A stretch of 64,000 nucleotides of DNA, from positions 78,810 through 142,809 of the forward strand of contig PMSU01000098.1 of assembly GCA_003168255.1 (NCBI GenBank). Direction: 5' to 3'. The DNA is from Actinomycetota bacterium. Its GTDB lineage: Bacteria; Actinomycetota; Actinomycetes; Streptosporangiales; Streptosporangiaceae. Below are positions 41,458-48,620 of this stretch, one piece after another. The position numbers were made by a program, and so were the translations under genes. Every line of letters starts with the position of its first letter. Position 1 is the stretch's first letter. The notes under the pieces are model-generated. The model did not search any database. It was not told the DNA's origin and saw nothing but the letters and a program-made list of their open reading frames with translations.

Positions 41458-41983
41458 TAGGTTGCCGCCACTTACCGATCAAAGTCACACCTGCGGGAAC
41501 GCCGATAATCCCGGCGGGCCCGCCGGGAGGGCTCCGCAGCAAGCACCCGTCTTATCCCTGGATGACCGGTTCCCCCGGTGTCCGTAACCGGCGGCCCGCA
41601 CTTGGCCGATGAAGACTATCCATATGGATAGCTATTTCGGCCGCCGGTGATTCCGCCGGAATCAGGCGCGTGGCCACCGGCGCGCATCCCAGGGTGATAT
41701 CTCACGGTGGGATGAACGCCGGCCCGCACGCTGTGGTACCTGGGGGTGCGTGAGCGGGGAGGAGCCGGGGCCCGCGGCCGCCGGGATCCGCCCGGCCGGG
41801 GCTGGCTGCCCGGGCCCGGGCCGGGGACGGCGGGGTCTCGTCCCTTGAGGGACGCGCGATCGTCCCGGCCGGTTTTACCCTGCCCCGGCTCCGCCCTGGC
41901 CAGGACTGCGCCCGCTCGTTCGCCCTGCTCAGCGTGCGAGGTGCTCCCAAAGCTATCGGCCAGCAGCAAGGTGACGGCTGGGT
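41458..41983. other. Spacer with a perfect 16-base palindrome
   Basis: No supported gene in 526 bases, apart from a short frame just before it (41275-41457). CTATCCATATGGATAG at 41616-41631 is a perfect palindrome in an AT-richer patch, and would suit a dimeric repressor. The right part of the spacer is very GC-rich low-complexity sequence. Confidence 0.5.
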
Positions 41984-42952
41984 TCAGTGTGTGCGCCGGT
42001 TGGGGCCGAGCAGGCTGGTGACCTCGGCGACAGCCTCGTCGCCGGGCTGGACGTAGCGCATGACGGTGCGCGGGGACTTGTGCCGGGTCTTGGCCATGAT
42101 CAGCTGCAGCGGGACCTTCTGGTCGCCGAGGTGGGTCGCAGCGGAGTGACGGAGCTGGTGGAGTTCCAGCCCGCCGCTGGCGGTGGTGGCGGTGTACTTC
42201 CTGAACAGGATCCGGGCGCGGTCGTAGCCCAGGCGGCCCCGGCCGGTGTGCGGGCAGATGTCACGGGGTGCGGGCCGGCGCGCGGGGACTGGCCTGCGGC
42301 TGGCCAGGAACAGCGGCCCGCTGGCGCGTGAGGTGCCGTCGGGCAGGCGCAGCAGCCGGGGCAGCAGGTGCGCGGTCCCGGTGTCCCAGTAGACGAACTC
42401 GGTGTCACCGCCCTTGGACCGGACGGCCGCCCGGCGCTGCTCAAGGTCGAGGTCCTCGACGTTGAGGCCGAGGATCTCGCTGGCGCGGGCCGCGGTCTCG
42501 TACAGCATCCGCCACAGCGTCTTCTCCCGCAGCGGGATGCCGCGGCGGGACAGCAGCCGCTCGACGCGGCCCCGGGGCAGCGCCCTGGTGCGGTCGCTGT
42601 TCTCCCTGCGCCGCTCAGCGTCGCCGGGCAGCTGCGGGGCGGCCCACCGCTTCTTCTGGGTGCACCAGTTCAGCCAGGACACGACGGCGGCCCGGTTGCG
42701 GTTCCACGTCGCCGGGGCGCACCCGCCCCACAGGCGGCGCAGCGCGCCGGCGATCTCGTCGCCGGGCACGGCGGCGAGCTGCCGGCCCGGGTCGAGGTCG
42801 GCGGCCAGGCGGTCGAGCACGCCGGCGTAGGCACGGCGCGTGTTGGGACTGGCCGCCCTCAGCGAGGACAGGAACGCGTCAGCCGCCTCGGCGAGGGTGA
42901 CGGTGCCGCCCCGGATTCCGGTCGGCGTCGTGCTCGTCCGCTGCCCTGCCAT
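41984..42952 (-). CDS. Tyrosine recombinase/integrase (second)
   Basis: A 322-residue site-specific recombinase. The core-binding domain is at about 20-110 (LAEAADAFLSSLRAASPNTR). Catalytic residues are Arg in YETAARASEILGL, His-x-x-Arg in ELHQLRHSAATH, His in KTRHKSPR and Tyr in TVMRYVQPG. ATG 42952 follows GGAGGCGGC. It differs from the 34802-35818 enzyme. Two copies of GATGTACCGGATAAC lie upstream (42979-42993, 43057-43071), the second inside an 11-7-11 inverted site. Upstream in-frame codons only translate these repeats. Confidence 0.93.
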   Translation of the reverse strand: MAGQRTSTTPTGIRGGTVTLAEAADAFLSSLRAASPNTRRAYAGVLDRLAADLDPGRQLAAVPGDEIAGALRRLWGGCAPATWNRNRAAVVSWLNWCTQKKRWAAPQLPGDAERRRENSDRTRALPRGRVERLLSRRGIPLREKTLWRMLYETAARASEILGLNVEDLDLEQRRAAVRSKGGDTEFVYWDTGTAHLLPRLLRLPDGTSRASGPLFLASRRPVPARRPAPRDICPHTGRGRLGYDRARILFRKYTATTASGGLELHQLRHSAATHLGDQKVPLQLIMAKTRHKSPRTVMRYVQPGDEAVAEVTSLLGPNRRTH

Positions 42953-43059
42953 GCCGCCTCCGCCATGCCGCCGCTGGTGATGTACCGGATAACGTGCGCG
43001 AGTCGCGCAGGCGCCACCGGCCTGGACCGGCTGATCGCACGGGACCGCGTCACCCCGAT

Positions 43060-43088
43060 GTACCGGATAACCGGCCATTATCACGTAC
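43060..43088. other. Candidate tyrosine-recombinase core site (second)
   Basis: GTACCGGATAA (43060-43070), spacer CCGGCCA, and TTATCACGTAC (43078-43088): inverted 11-base arms matching at nine positions around a seven-base spacer, the classic geometry of a recombinase core. A direct copy of the left arm with flanks is at 42979-42993. It lies 108 bases upstream of the second recombinase gene. Confidence 0.55.
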
Positions 43089-43353
43089 CTGGCAGCCCCG
43101 GGGCAGCCGGGCGGCATTCGTCATCGTCGATGTCCGGATCCCCGCCATCGGCGTTGAGGGCCAGGGCCTCGCGTAGCCAGCCCAGCTCGTCCGGGTGGAG
43201 GACCACGGTGGTCCACCGGCGGGCCGCCGTGCCGTCCTCTAGGTCGTCGTCGCCCTCATGCTGGCCGGGCAGCAGGGCTCCGGCGTGTTCCGCGCTTATC
43301 CAGGTTTGCCTGGTATGCGCCTGGAAACTTGAGCGGTATCGTGAATAAGCCTC
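43081..43353 (-). pseudogene. 5'-truncated remnant of an unknown gene
   Basis: An open frame of about 95 codons ending at 43081 includes a convincing protein-like part (RRWTTVVLHPDELGWLREAL and an acidic tail). No start codon is available: the frame runs upstream into the 31-base repeat at 43323-43353 and then to a stop. It looks like the 3' part of a gene cut off by the repeat. Its stop codon overlaps the right arm of the candidate core site. Confidence 0.4.
43323..43353 (-). repeat. 31-base inverted repeat, right copy
   Basis: Perfect reverse complement of 32855-32885 (begins GGAAACTTGAGCGGTATCG on the plus strand). Flanking bases differ, and no target duplication is seen at the outer edges. 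The two copies bracket the Tni operon, the secreted repeat protein and both tyrosine recombinases. Confidence 0.9.
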
Positions 43354-43568
43354 AACGATCGTTAATCGACAAGATCAATCTCAGCTACAACGGCGTCCCA
43401 TGATCTGCAGGGCGTTCTTGACATGCCGTCCTTGGCCGTGCCCATAGTGGGCGACACTAGGCACCGGACCAGGGGCCGAGGGGGTCGGATGCCCGCGTAC
43501 GTAACCCGCGCGGTCGTTGCTGCGGCGGCTCGTACTAAGTTCAGCGCGACCGGGTGCAGGATCACCAC

Positions 43569-44126
43569 GTGAGCGCCTTCCCCTGGGACGTCTTAATCAC
43601 CGGCGCATCGACCCTCGGAGCGTCCGTTGGAGCTGTCTGGCTCAAGAGCTATTACGACAATAAGGCGCAAGGACGCCTCGCTGATCAGGCAGCCGAAGCT
43701 GCGCGGTCGGACCGGCGGAGAGAGGCTTACGCCGGACTCGTGAAAACCGCGCGCCTCGTCCTGCGGGCATTCAGGGACGTGATCGCCTTCACCACGGATG
43801 AGTTTGAGGACACAGCTATACGAAGCACTCTTACGGCGCTGGAGACTCTCCCCGAGGACCTGAACCAGACCGTCGCCATGGTTGAACTTCTCGGCTCTGA
43901 CGCAGCACGCTCCGGAGCTAAGGACATACTCGACAAGGCTCGCGCCAGCCAGGCTGTGTTTGTGATGATCGGGCGGATGGGGCTCTATTCGAAGAGGGCA
44001 CAACCGGGCAAGATGCCCGTCCTTCCGACTGTCCTGTCCGATTCCGATCAGGCCACCGCTCAGTGTGATGAACTGTCCACGGCGATCGACAGATTCGTGG
44101 AGACGGTGCGCCCGAGTATCACGTAG
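43569..44126 (+). CDS. Membrane-anchored helical protein of unknown function (3)
   Basis: A 185-residue protein with an N-terminal hydrophobic segment (WDVLITGASTLGASVGAVWL) and then a charged helical region (AEAARSDRRREAYAGLVKTA and following). The GTG at 43569 has AGGATCACCAC in front; an in-frame GTG at 43554 is less well served. It shares layout with 39959-40552 and 40809-41273, including the short RREAY-type motif after the helix. No known function; a role as a host-interaction or defence module is only a guess from its mobile setting. Confidence 0.72.
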   Translation: MSAFPWDVLITGASTLGASVGAVWLKSYYDNKAQGRLADQAAEAARSDRRREAYAGLVKTARLVLRAFRDVIAFTTDEFEDTAIRSTLTALETLPEDLNQTVAMVELLGSDAARSGAKDILDKARASQAVFVMIGRMGLYSKRAQPGKMPVLPTVLSDSDQATAQCDELSTAIDRFVETVRPSIT

Positions 44127-44254
44127 CGGGGTTCGGGCGTGGTCGGGCTCCTCATCTGGTGGATCACTCACCGGTGATGACCGCTTGCCGAGTTGCGCCC
44201 CGACCGGCACCAGGACGTCGGGCGTGGACCTGGGGTCGGTGAGTGACACCGCCA

Positions 44255-44428
44255 TCAGCCGACGGCCAGCGCCTGGTCGAGGCCGGGCCGTGCGCGGCTG
44301 GTGCCGGTCAGCCCCTTGTCGAGGTAGACACGTTCGGACGGGACGCCGAGAGCGGTGAACTGCTGCCGCTGGGCGATGAGGTCCTGGCTGCTGGTGCTGC
44401 ACTGGGCATACCTGACTGTGGAGCCCAT
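44255..44428 (-). pseudogene. Serine recombinase N-terminal fragment
   Basis: It reads STVRYAQCSTSSQDLIAQRQ, ALGVPSERVYLDKGLTG and RARPGLDQALAV, the first about 55 residues of a resolvase with the catalytic Ser, and then stops. The catalytic core and DNA-binding domain are absent. A C-terminal resolvase piece in the same orientation is at 52328-52576 but need not be from the same gene. Confidence 0.75.
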
Positions 44429-44661
44429 CGTCCCTGACTGTGGGCGCCCCATCGTCCTTCCTCGTCACGGTTTGGGTACCTGTCCGTGACAGGTTCACCG
44501 GACAAGCCAAATGAGACATCGTGGCCTGGGCGGATGCCGCGCCGGGGCACCGGCGGGCGGGTGTCCGGTGAGCGGTCCCCAAACGGACATCGGTGCAAAG
44601 CGCCGAAGCAGGGCCGTCAGCTTGATCCGCGAGTTCGAGGATCTGGGTGGCTTCGGCCGTA

Positions 44662-45674
44662 CTAATGGTCATCCGTGACTGCATCAAGCCACCGACCGAG
44701 AGTTTCACGGCTAGTGGGTTCTTGGCGCTCACCCGGCCGCAGTGCGGTGAAGTGGGGTTGGCACACCCTTGGGCCCACATACGGAATGCCGCCGACCCGG
44801 CACCAGATGTTCTCCATCCGGATGACGGCCCGGTCTATCCCGGACGTGTCCCAGCCGAGGAACCAGCGCAAATGCTCAATCAGGGTGTGGCTGCACAGCG
44901 GGCCGACGAACAGCTGCTGAGCAAGTTCACCGGCATAGACGTTCATCTCCGACCGGACCTTGCCAGGCTGACCCGGCACAGCCTGGCTGTCAGTCATCAG
45001 GAACCGGGACAGGCCGTGCAGTTTCGCGTGCGCGACCCCGCAGAGCATCTGGTACGACGTAGCACCAAGGCCCCGGTCTGGGCAGCGCACTTGTCGATCA
45101 AGGTCATCGTGGACTCAGGCTTGGCGCCAAGGTATGCCGACCGGAATTGGTCCGGCTGCTTGAAGGCGAACCCGTACTGCTCCCCGGTGCGCCTGATCGC
45201 CTCGAGCTGGGTGTCGTGCCGCGTGATCTTCTGCTGAGCCCCCGGGAGGCTGGACCGGCGGAGCATGTTGAGGTCCTGGCAGATGCCATCGAGGTTGCAG
45301 TTCATGTTCCGCCGGACCCGCTCCAGCGGGTCGATAGTGGTCTCGGTCAGGTAGCAGGGCAAGACGGCGGCCTCGGCGACAGCCCGGGTCATCGTGTACA
45401 AGGCGGCGATGCTGCCCTGGGTCTTCAACACGGCGGCGAGGGCGCGGAGGTGATCAGCGCAGGACCAGGACGCCAGCATTATGGTTGCGAAAACATCCCG
45501 GGAAGGGTGAGCTCCCCAGTCGCCCGCGTACGGTTCGCCGTCCGCTTCCTTGTCCGCTCGCGAGCCCGGCGCCGGGAGCTGGTTGTCATTGAGAAAGGTG
45601 CGGAGAGACTCGGCTACCTGATCCACGCCACTGGTTAGGTCGGCGAACGCGTTCGAAGACACGCGAGGGAGCAT
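44662..45674 (-). pseudogene. Actinobacterial hypothetical protein, frameshifted
   Basis: Two overlapping frames make one protein of about 335 residues. The first (from 45674) starts MLPRVSSNAFADLTSGVDQV and includes ASWSCADHLRALAAVLKTQG and RAVAEAAVLPCYLTET, then VRRNMNCNL, a pattern I know from unnamed actinobacterial proteins. Near 45075 the frame shifts and continues as GATSYQMLCGVAHAKLHG to HTLIEHLRWFLGWD and the end at 44662. One base has been lost or gained, or misread. Function unknown. Confidence 0.7.
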
Positions 45675-45903
45675 AGAGCCGGGCTACGACAGTCGCCAGT
45701 GGTTAATACGCCCGCCGCTGCGGAGCGACACGCTGTTGCGGGACTGGTTTGCGGACGGTTTCGGGGCCGGAACGGTGGGCGCTGCGATCGTCCCGGAAAC
45801 GGCCGAATCCGGGATAGCGCGTTTATGCGGCAGCTGAACCTTTGACCGGTCTTAGGTGGTTGTAGTAATTGAGGGCACGAGTGGGCTGGAGGCGCGGTTG
45901 GGT

Positions 45904-46410
45904 GTGGAGGGCGACGGGTTCACCGAGTTCATTGCTGCGCGTGAGGCCGCCCTGCAGCGGACCGCGTGGTGGTTAACCGGTGACTGGGCGCTGGCCGAGG
46001 ACCTGGTCCAGGCGGCGCTGGTGCGGTCGTGGCCGAAGTGGGAGCGGATCGCCCGGCTGGAGGAGCCGGAGCTGTATGTGCGCCGGGTGATGGTGAACCT
46101 GTGGTCGAGCTGGAGCCGCCGCCGGTGGCGCAGCGAGCAGGTCACCGACTCGGTGCCCGAGAGCCACGCACCCGGGGACCTGGCCGCCGAGGTGACCGCG
46201 CGGCTGGCAGTGCGCGACGCGCTGGGGTCGCTGACCGCCCGTCAGCGGGCGGTGCTGGTGCTGCGGGTCTTTGATGACCTGCCTGAAGCGCAGGTGGCGC
46301 AGGTGCTGGGCTGCGCGGTCGGGACGGTGAAAAGCACCCTGTCGCAGGCGCTGGCCCGGCTGCGGCAGGAACCGCTGCTGGCGGAGTTCTGGGAACGAGA
46401 GGCCCGGTGA
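45904..46410 (+). CDS. SigE-family RNA polymerase sigma factor
   Basis: A roughly 168-residue extracytoplasmic-function-type sigma factor. Region 2 is FTEFIAAREAALQRTAWWLT, with WALAEDLVQAALVRSWPKW; region 4 is LTARQRAVLVLRVFDDLPEA with VGTVKSTLSQALARLRQ. The GTG at 45904 fits the family length and has GGAGG 11 bases upstream; an earlier GTG at 45856 would add 16 atypical residues. It overlaps the next gene, a membrane protein that is probably its anti-sigma partner, by four bases. Confidence 0.93.
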   Translation: MEGDGFTEFIAAREAALQRTAWWLTGDWALAEDLVQAALVRSWPKWERIARLEEPELYVRRVMVNLWSSWSRRRWRSEQVTDSVPESHAPGDLAAEVTARLAVRDALGSLTARQRAVLVLRVFDDLPEAQVAQVLGCAVGTVKSTLSQALARLRQEPLLAEFWEREAR

Positions 46411-47207
46411 GCAGGATGGAACCCAAGCTGCGCGAGCTGATGCAAAATCTGGGCGACCCGCCGCGCCACGTCACCGCGCAGGCCGTGCGCCACCAGGTGG
46501 TCAGGCGCCGCCGCAGGTTCACCATCATCGCCGCCGCAGCGGCCGTCGCGGTACTGGCCGCGGTGATCCCCGCACTCACCGGTGCCTACAGCGGGCTGGC
46601 CCAGAGCGGGAACGGGAGTCCCGGGAGTTCCTACCTCACCCCGATGCCGGACGGGAACGGCAGCGTCTACCATGACGCGGCGGGCTGGATGATCGACGTC
46701 CCGCCAGGCTGGCATGTCCTCAGCTTCCGCTCCTCGAAAGGCGGCGCTACGGCCGCCGGAGCGCAGATATCCAACGTTCCCCTGCCCGCGCCTGCGCTCA
46801 TGCCTGGGTTGCCGGTCCAGGCCAGCGGGGAAACCCTGCCCGCCCGCGGGGTCTCCCTGGTCATCGTCACCGACACCGACCCCAAGGTCTGCCGGCCCGG
46901 CCCGCACCCGTCCCCGGCCGGAGGGTCGAATTACTGCCAGCGCTCCTACGCTTCGCCCCCTATCAGCTTCAAGGACATGATCTTGGGCAGCTCCGGGGCC
47001 GGCTCAGACATGATCTTGGGCAGCTCCGGGGCCGGCTCCCCGGTGACGAGCTTTTTGTGGGTGAAAGCCGGCGGCACGACGCTCAGCCTGACCGCCAAAT
47101 TCGGGGCCAGTGCCTTCTCCGATCGCTGGGTCATCCCGGTCAGCACGATGCTGGCCAGCTTGAGGACCGCACCCTCGCACGCCGGGCTGCAGCGGTCGGC
47201 GGGCTGA
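46407..47207 (+). CDS. Single-pass membrane protein, likely anti-sigma partner
   Basis: A 266-residue protein with a short cytoplasmic N-terminus (EPKLRELMQNLGDPPRHV), one membrane helix (FTIIAAAAAVAVLAAVIPAL) and an external domain of about 200 residues. The GTG overlaps the sigma gene's stop, the usual layout of SigE-type sigma and membrane partner. The external part contains a perfect in-frame duplication (DMILGSSGAGS twice). No zinc anti-sigma motif (HxxxCxxC) is seen, so the regulator role is inferred from position. Confidence 0.8.
   Translation: MSRMEPKLRELMQNLGDPPRHVTAQAVRHQVVRRRRRFTIIAAAAAVAVLAAVIPALTGAYSGLAQSGNGSPGSSYLTPMPDGNGSVYHDAAGWMIDVPPGWHVLSFRSSKGGATAAGAQISNVPLPAPALMPGLPVQASGETLPARGVSLVIVTDTDPKVCRPGPHPSPAGGSNYCQRSYASPPISFKDMILGSSGAGSDMILGSSGAGSPVTSFLWVKAGGTTLSLTAKFGASAFSDRWVIPVSTMLASLRTAPSHAGLQRSAG
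46974..47039. repeat. 33-base tandem duplication in the anti-sigma-like gene
   Basis: Two adjacent 33-base copies beginning GACATGATCTTGGGCAGCTC (46974-47006 and 47007-47039), differing only in the last base. Each encodes DMILGSSGAGS, so the frame is kept. Confidence 0.93.
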
Positions 47208-47326
47208 GGATCGCTGGTTTGCCGCCACTGGCCGTTCGGATGTAGGTGGTATCAGGTGGGCCGGATCGTGTAACGGTTTGATTGCTGCGGGTGGGCTGCT
47301 GGTGGTCTCGGCCTACTTTGCGCCTT

Positions 47327-47479
47327 ATGCCAGTGGCGTTCCTGACCGATGATGAGGCGGCGGGGTATGGCCGGTACGCGGTCGCGCCGTCGCAGGCGGA
47401 TCTGGAGCGGGTGTTCTTCCTCGATGGGGAGGACCGGACGCTGGTGGACGCTTGCCATATGCAGTTCAGCGATATATAA
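47327..47479 (+). pseudogene. Tn3-family transposase, N-terminal stub
   Basis: From ATG 47327 the frame reads MPVAFLTDDEAAGYGRYAVA then QADLERVFFLDGEDRTLVDA, the start of the DUF4158 domain that opens Tn3-family transposases (normally about 1000 residues). It stops after 50 codons, just before a PadR gene. It is a relic left by insertion or deletion, consistent with the several resolvase fragments nearby. Confidence 0.8.
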
Positions 47480-47486
47480 ATTCCGT

Positions 47487-47819
47487 ATGACACGACGCGC
47501 GATGCAGGAAGCGGCGTTCCTGATACTTACCGCGCTGGCCGCGGGCAGCCAGCATGGGTACGGCATCATCACCGACGTCAAGGAGATCTCCGGCGACCGG
47601 GTCCGGCTGCGCGCCGCGACCCTGTACACGGCGCTGGACCGGCTTCGCGCGGACGGGCTGATCACCGTGGACCGCGAAGAGGTCGTGGACAACCGGCTGC
47701 GCCGCTACTACCGGCTCACGCCCAATGGCTCGGGCCTGCTGGCCGCCGAGGCCGCCCGGCTGCGCGCCAACGCCGACGCCGCCCTGCGCCGCCTGAACCC
47801 GGCTGGGGGCGTGATATGA
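47487..47819 (+). CDS. PadR-family transcriptional regulator
   Basis: A 110-residue winged-helix regulator: MTRRAMQEAAFLILTALAAG, HGYGIITDV, then RAATLYTALDRLRADGLI and RRYYRLTPNGSGLLAAEA. The upstream bases GCGATATATAAATTCC are unusually AT-rich and could be both the promoter and the operator, as PadR proteins often repress themselves at ATAT-rich palindromes. No ribosome site is visible, so the message may be leaderless. It overlaps the next gene by four bases. Confidence 0.93.
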   Translation: MTRRAMQEAAFLILTALAAGSQHGYGIITDVKEISGDRVRLRAATLYTALDRLRADGLITVDREEVVDNRLRRYYRLTPNGSGLLAAEAARLRANADAALRRLNPAGGVI

Positions 47820-48559
47820 GCGAGGCCAGCCTGGAGCGGAGCTACCGGCGGCTGCTGGCTTGTTATCCGCCGCACTTCCGCGCCGGGCAGGGAGACGAGA
47901 TGCTCGGCGTGCTGATGGCGAGCGCAGGGCAGGATCAGCGCCGGCCAGGCCTGCTGGACACGCTCGACGTGCTGCGCAGCGCGGCAGGGATGCGGCTGCG
48001 GTCACTGCGGTCCGGGCCGGAGAACCGGGGCTGGGCGGACGGGCTGGCCATGTTCAGCGTGCTCGCCCCGCTGTTCCTGGTGCTGTCCAGCCTGCTGGGG
48101 CTCGTGTGGCCGCTCCGGGTGGCGCACATCGTCGTCGGCAGGCATGCCGGCACGCCGGCACGGTTGGTCGTGGAGCAGCGGTTCGGCTGGAACTGGCACC
48201 AGTTGCTGGGCATGAGCGGATTCCGGATCGCGCTGACCGGCCAGGTCGTGGTCGCGGCGCTGGTGCTGCTGGGCCTGCGCCGGCTGGCCCTGCTCGCGAT
48301 CGCCGGCAGCGTCGTTTACTGGCTCGCCGCGCGCTACTGGATCCCCTACCCTCTGCAGCTACTCACCACCAGCATCTACCTGCTGGAGGCGGCCGCGCTG
48401 ACTGTCTCGCCCGGGCCACGGCACGGACGTCACCTCGTGAACTGGGGCCACGGGGTGGTCTTGCTCCTGGCCGCTGGTGCGGTGCAGGCGTCGACCCTGT
48501 GGATTCACCGCCACTGGTCCGGTGCCGGGCAGCAGGTCGGCGAGGCCAAGCCGGCCTGA
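47816..48559 (+). CDS. Multi-pass membrane protein paired with PadR
   Basis: A 247-residue protein: a soluble N-terminal part (RSYRRLLACYPPHFRAGQGD, typical of proteins cotranscribed with PadR-type regulators) and about five membrane helices in the last 170 residues. The ATG overlaps the PadR stop. Such pairs often regulate an envelope or export function; the substrate or partner is not evident. A large secreted protein gene follows 61 bases later. Confidence 0.85.
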   Translation: MSEASLERSYRRLLACYPPHFRAGQGDEMLGVLMASAGQDQRRPGLLDTLDVLRSAAGMRLRSLRSGPENRGWADGLAMFSVLAPLFLVLSSLLGLVWPLRVAHIVVGRHAGTPARLVVEQRFGWNWHQLLGMSGFRIALTGQVVVAALVLLGLRRLALLAIAGSVVYWLAARYWIPYPLQLLTTSIYLLEAAALTVSPGPRHGRHLVNWGHGVVLLLAAGAVQASTLWIHRHWSGAGQQVGEAKPA

Positions 48560-48620
48560 CCAGACTCCGCTGATCCGACCCGGGCCTGCGCCCAGGTGCC
48601 CTTACCCCCTGGAGATTGTC

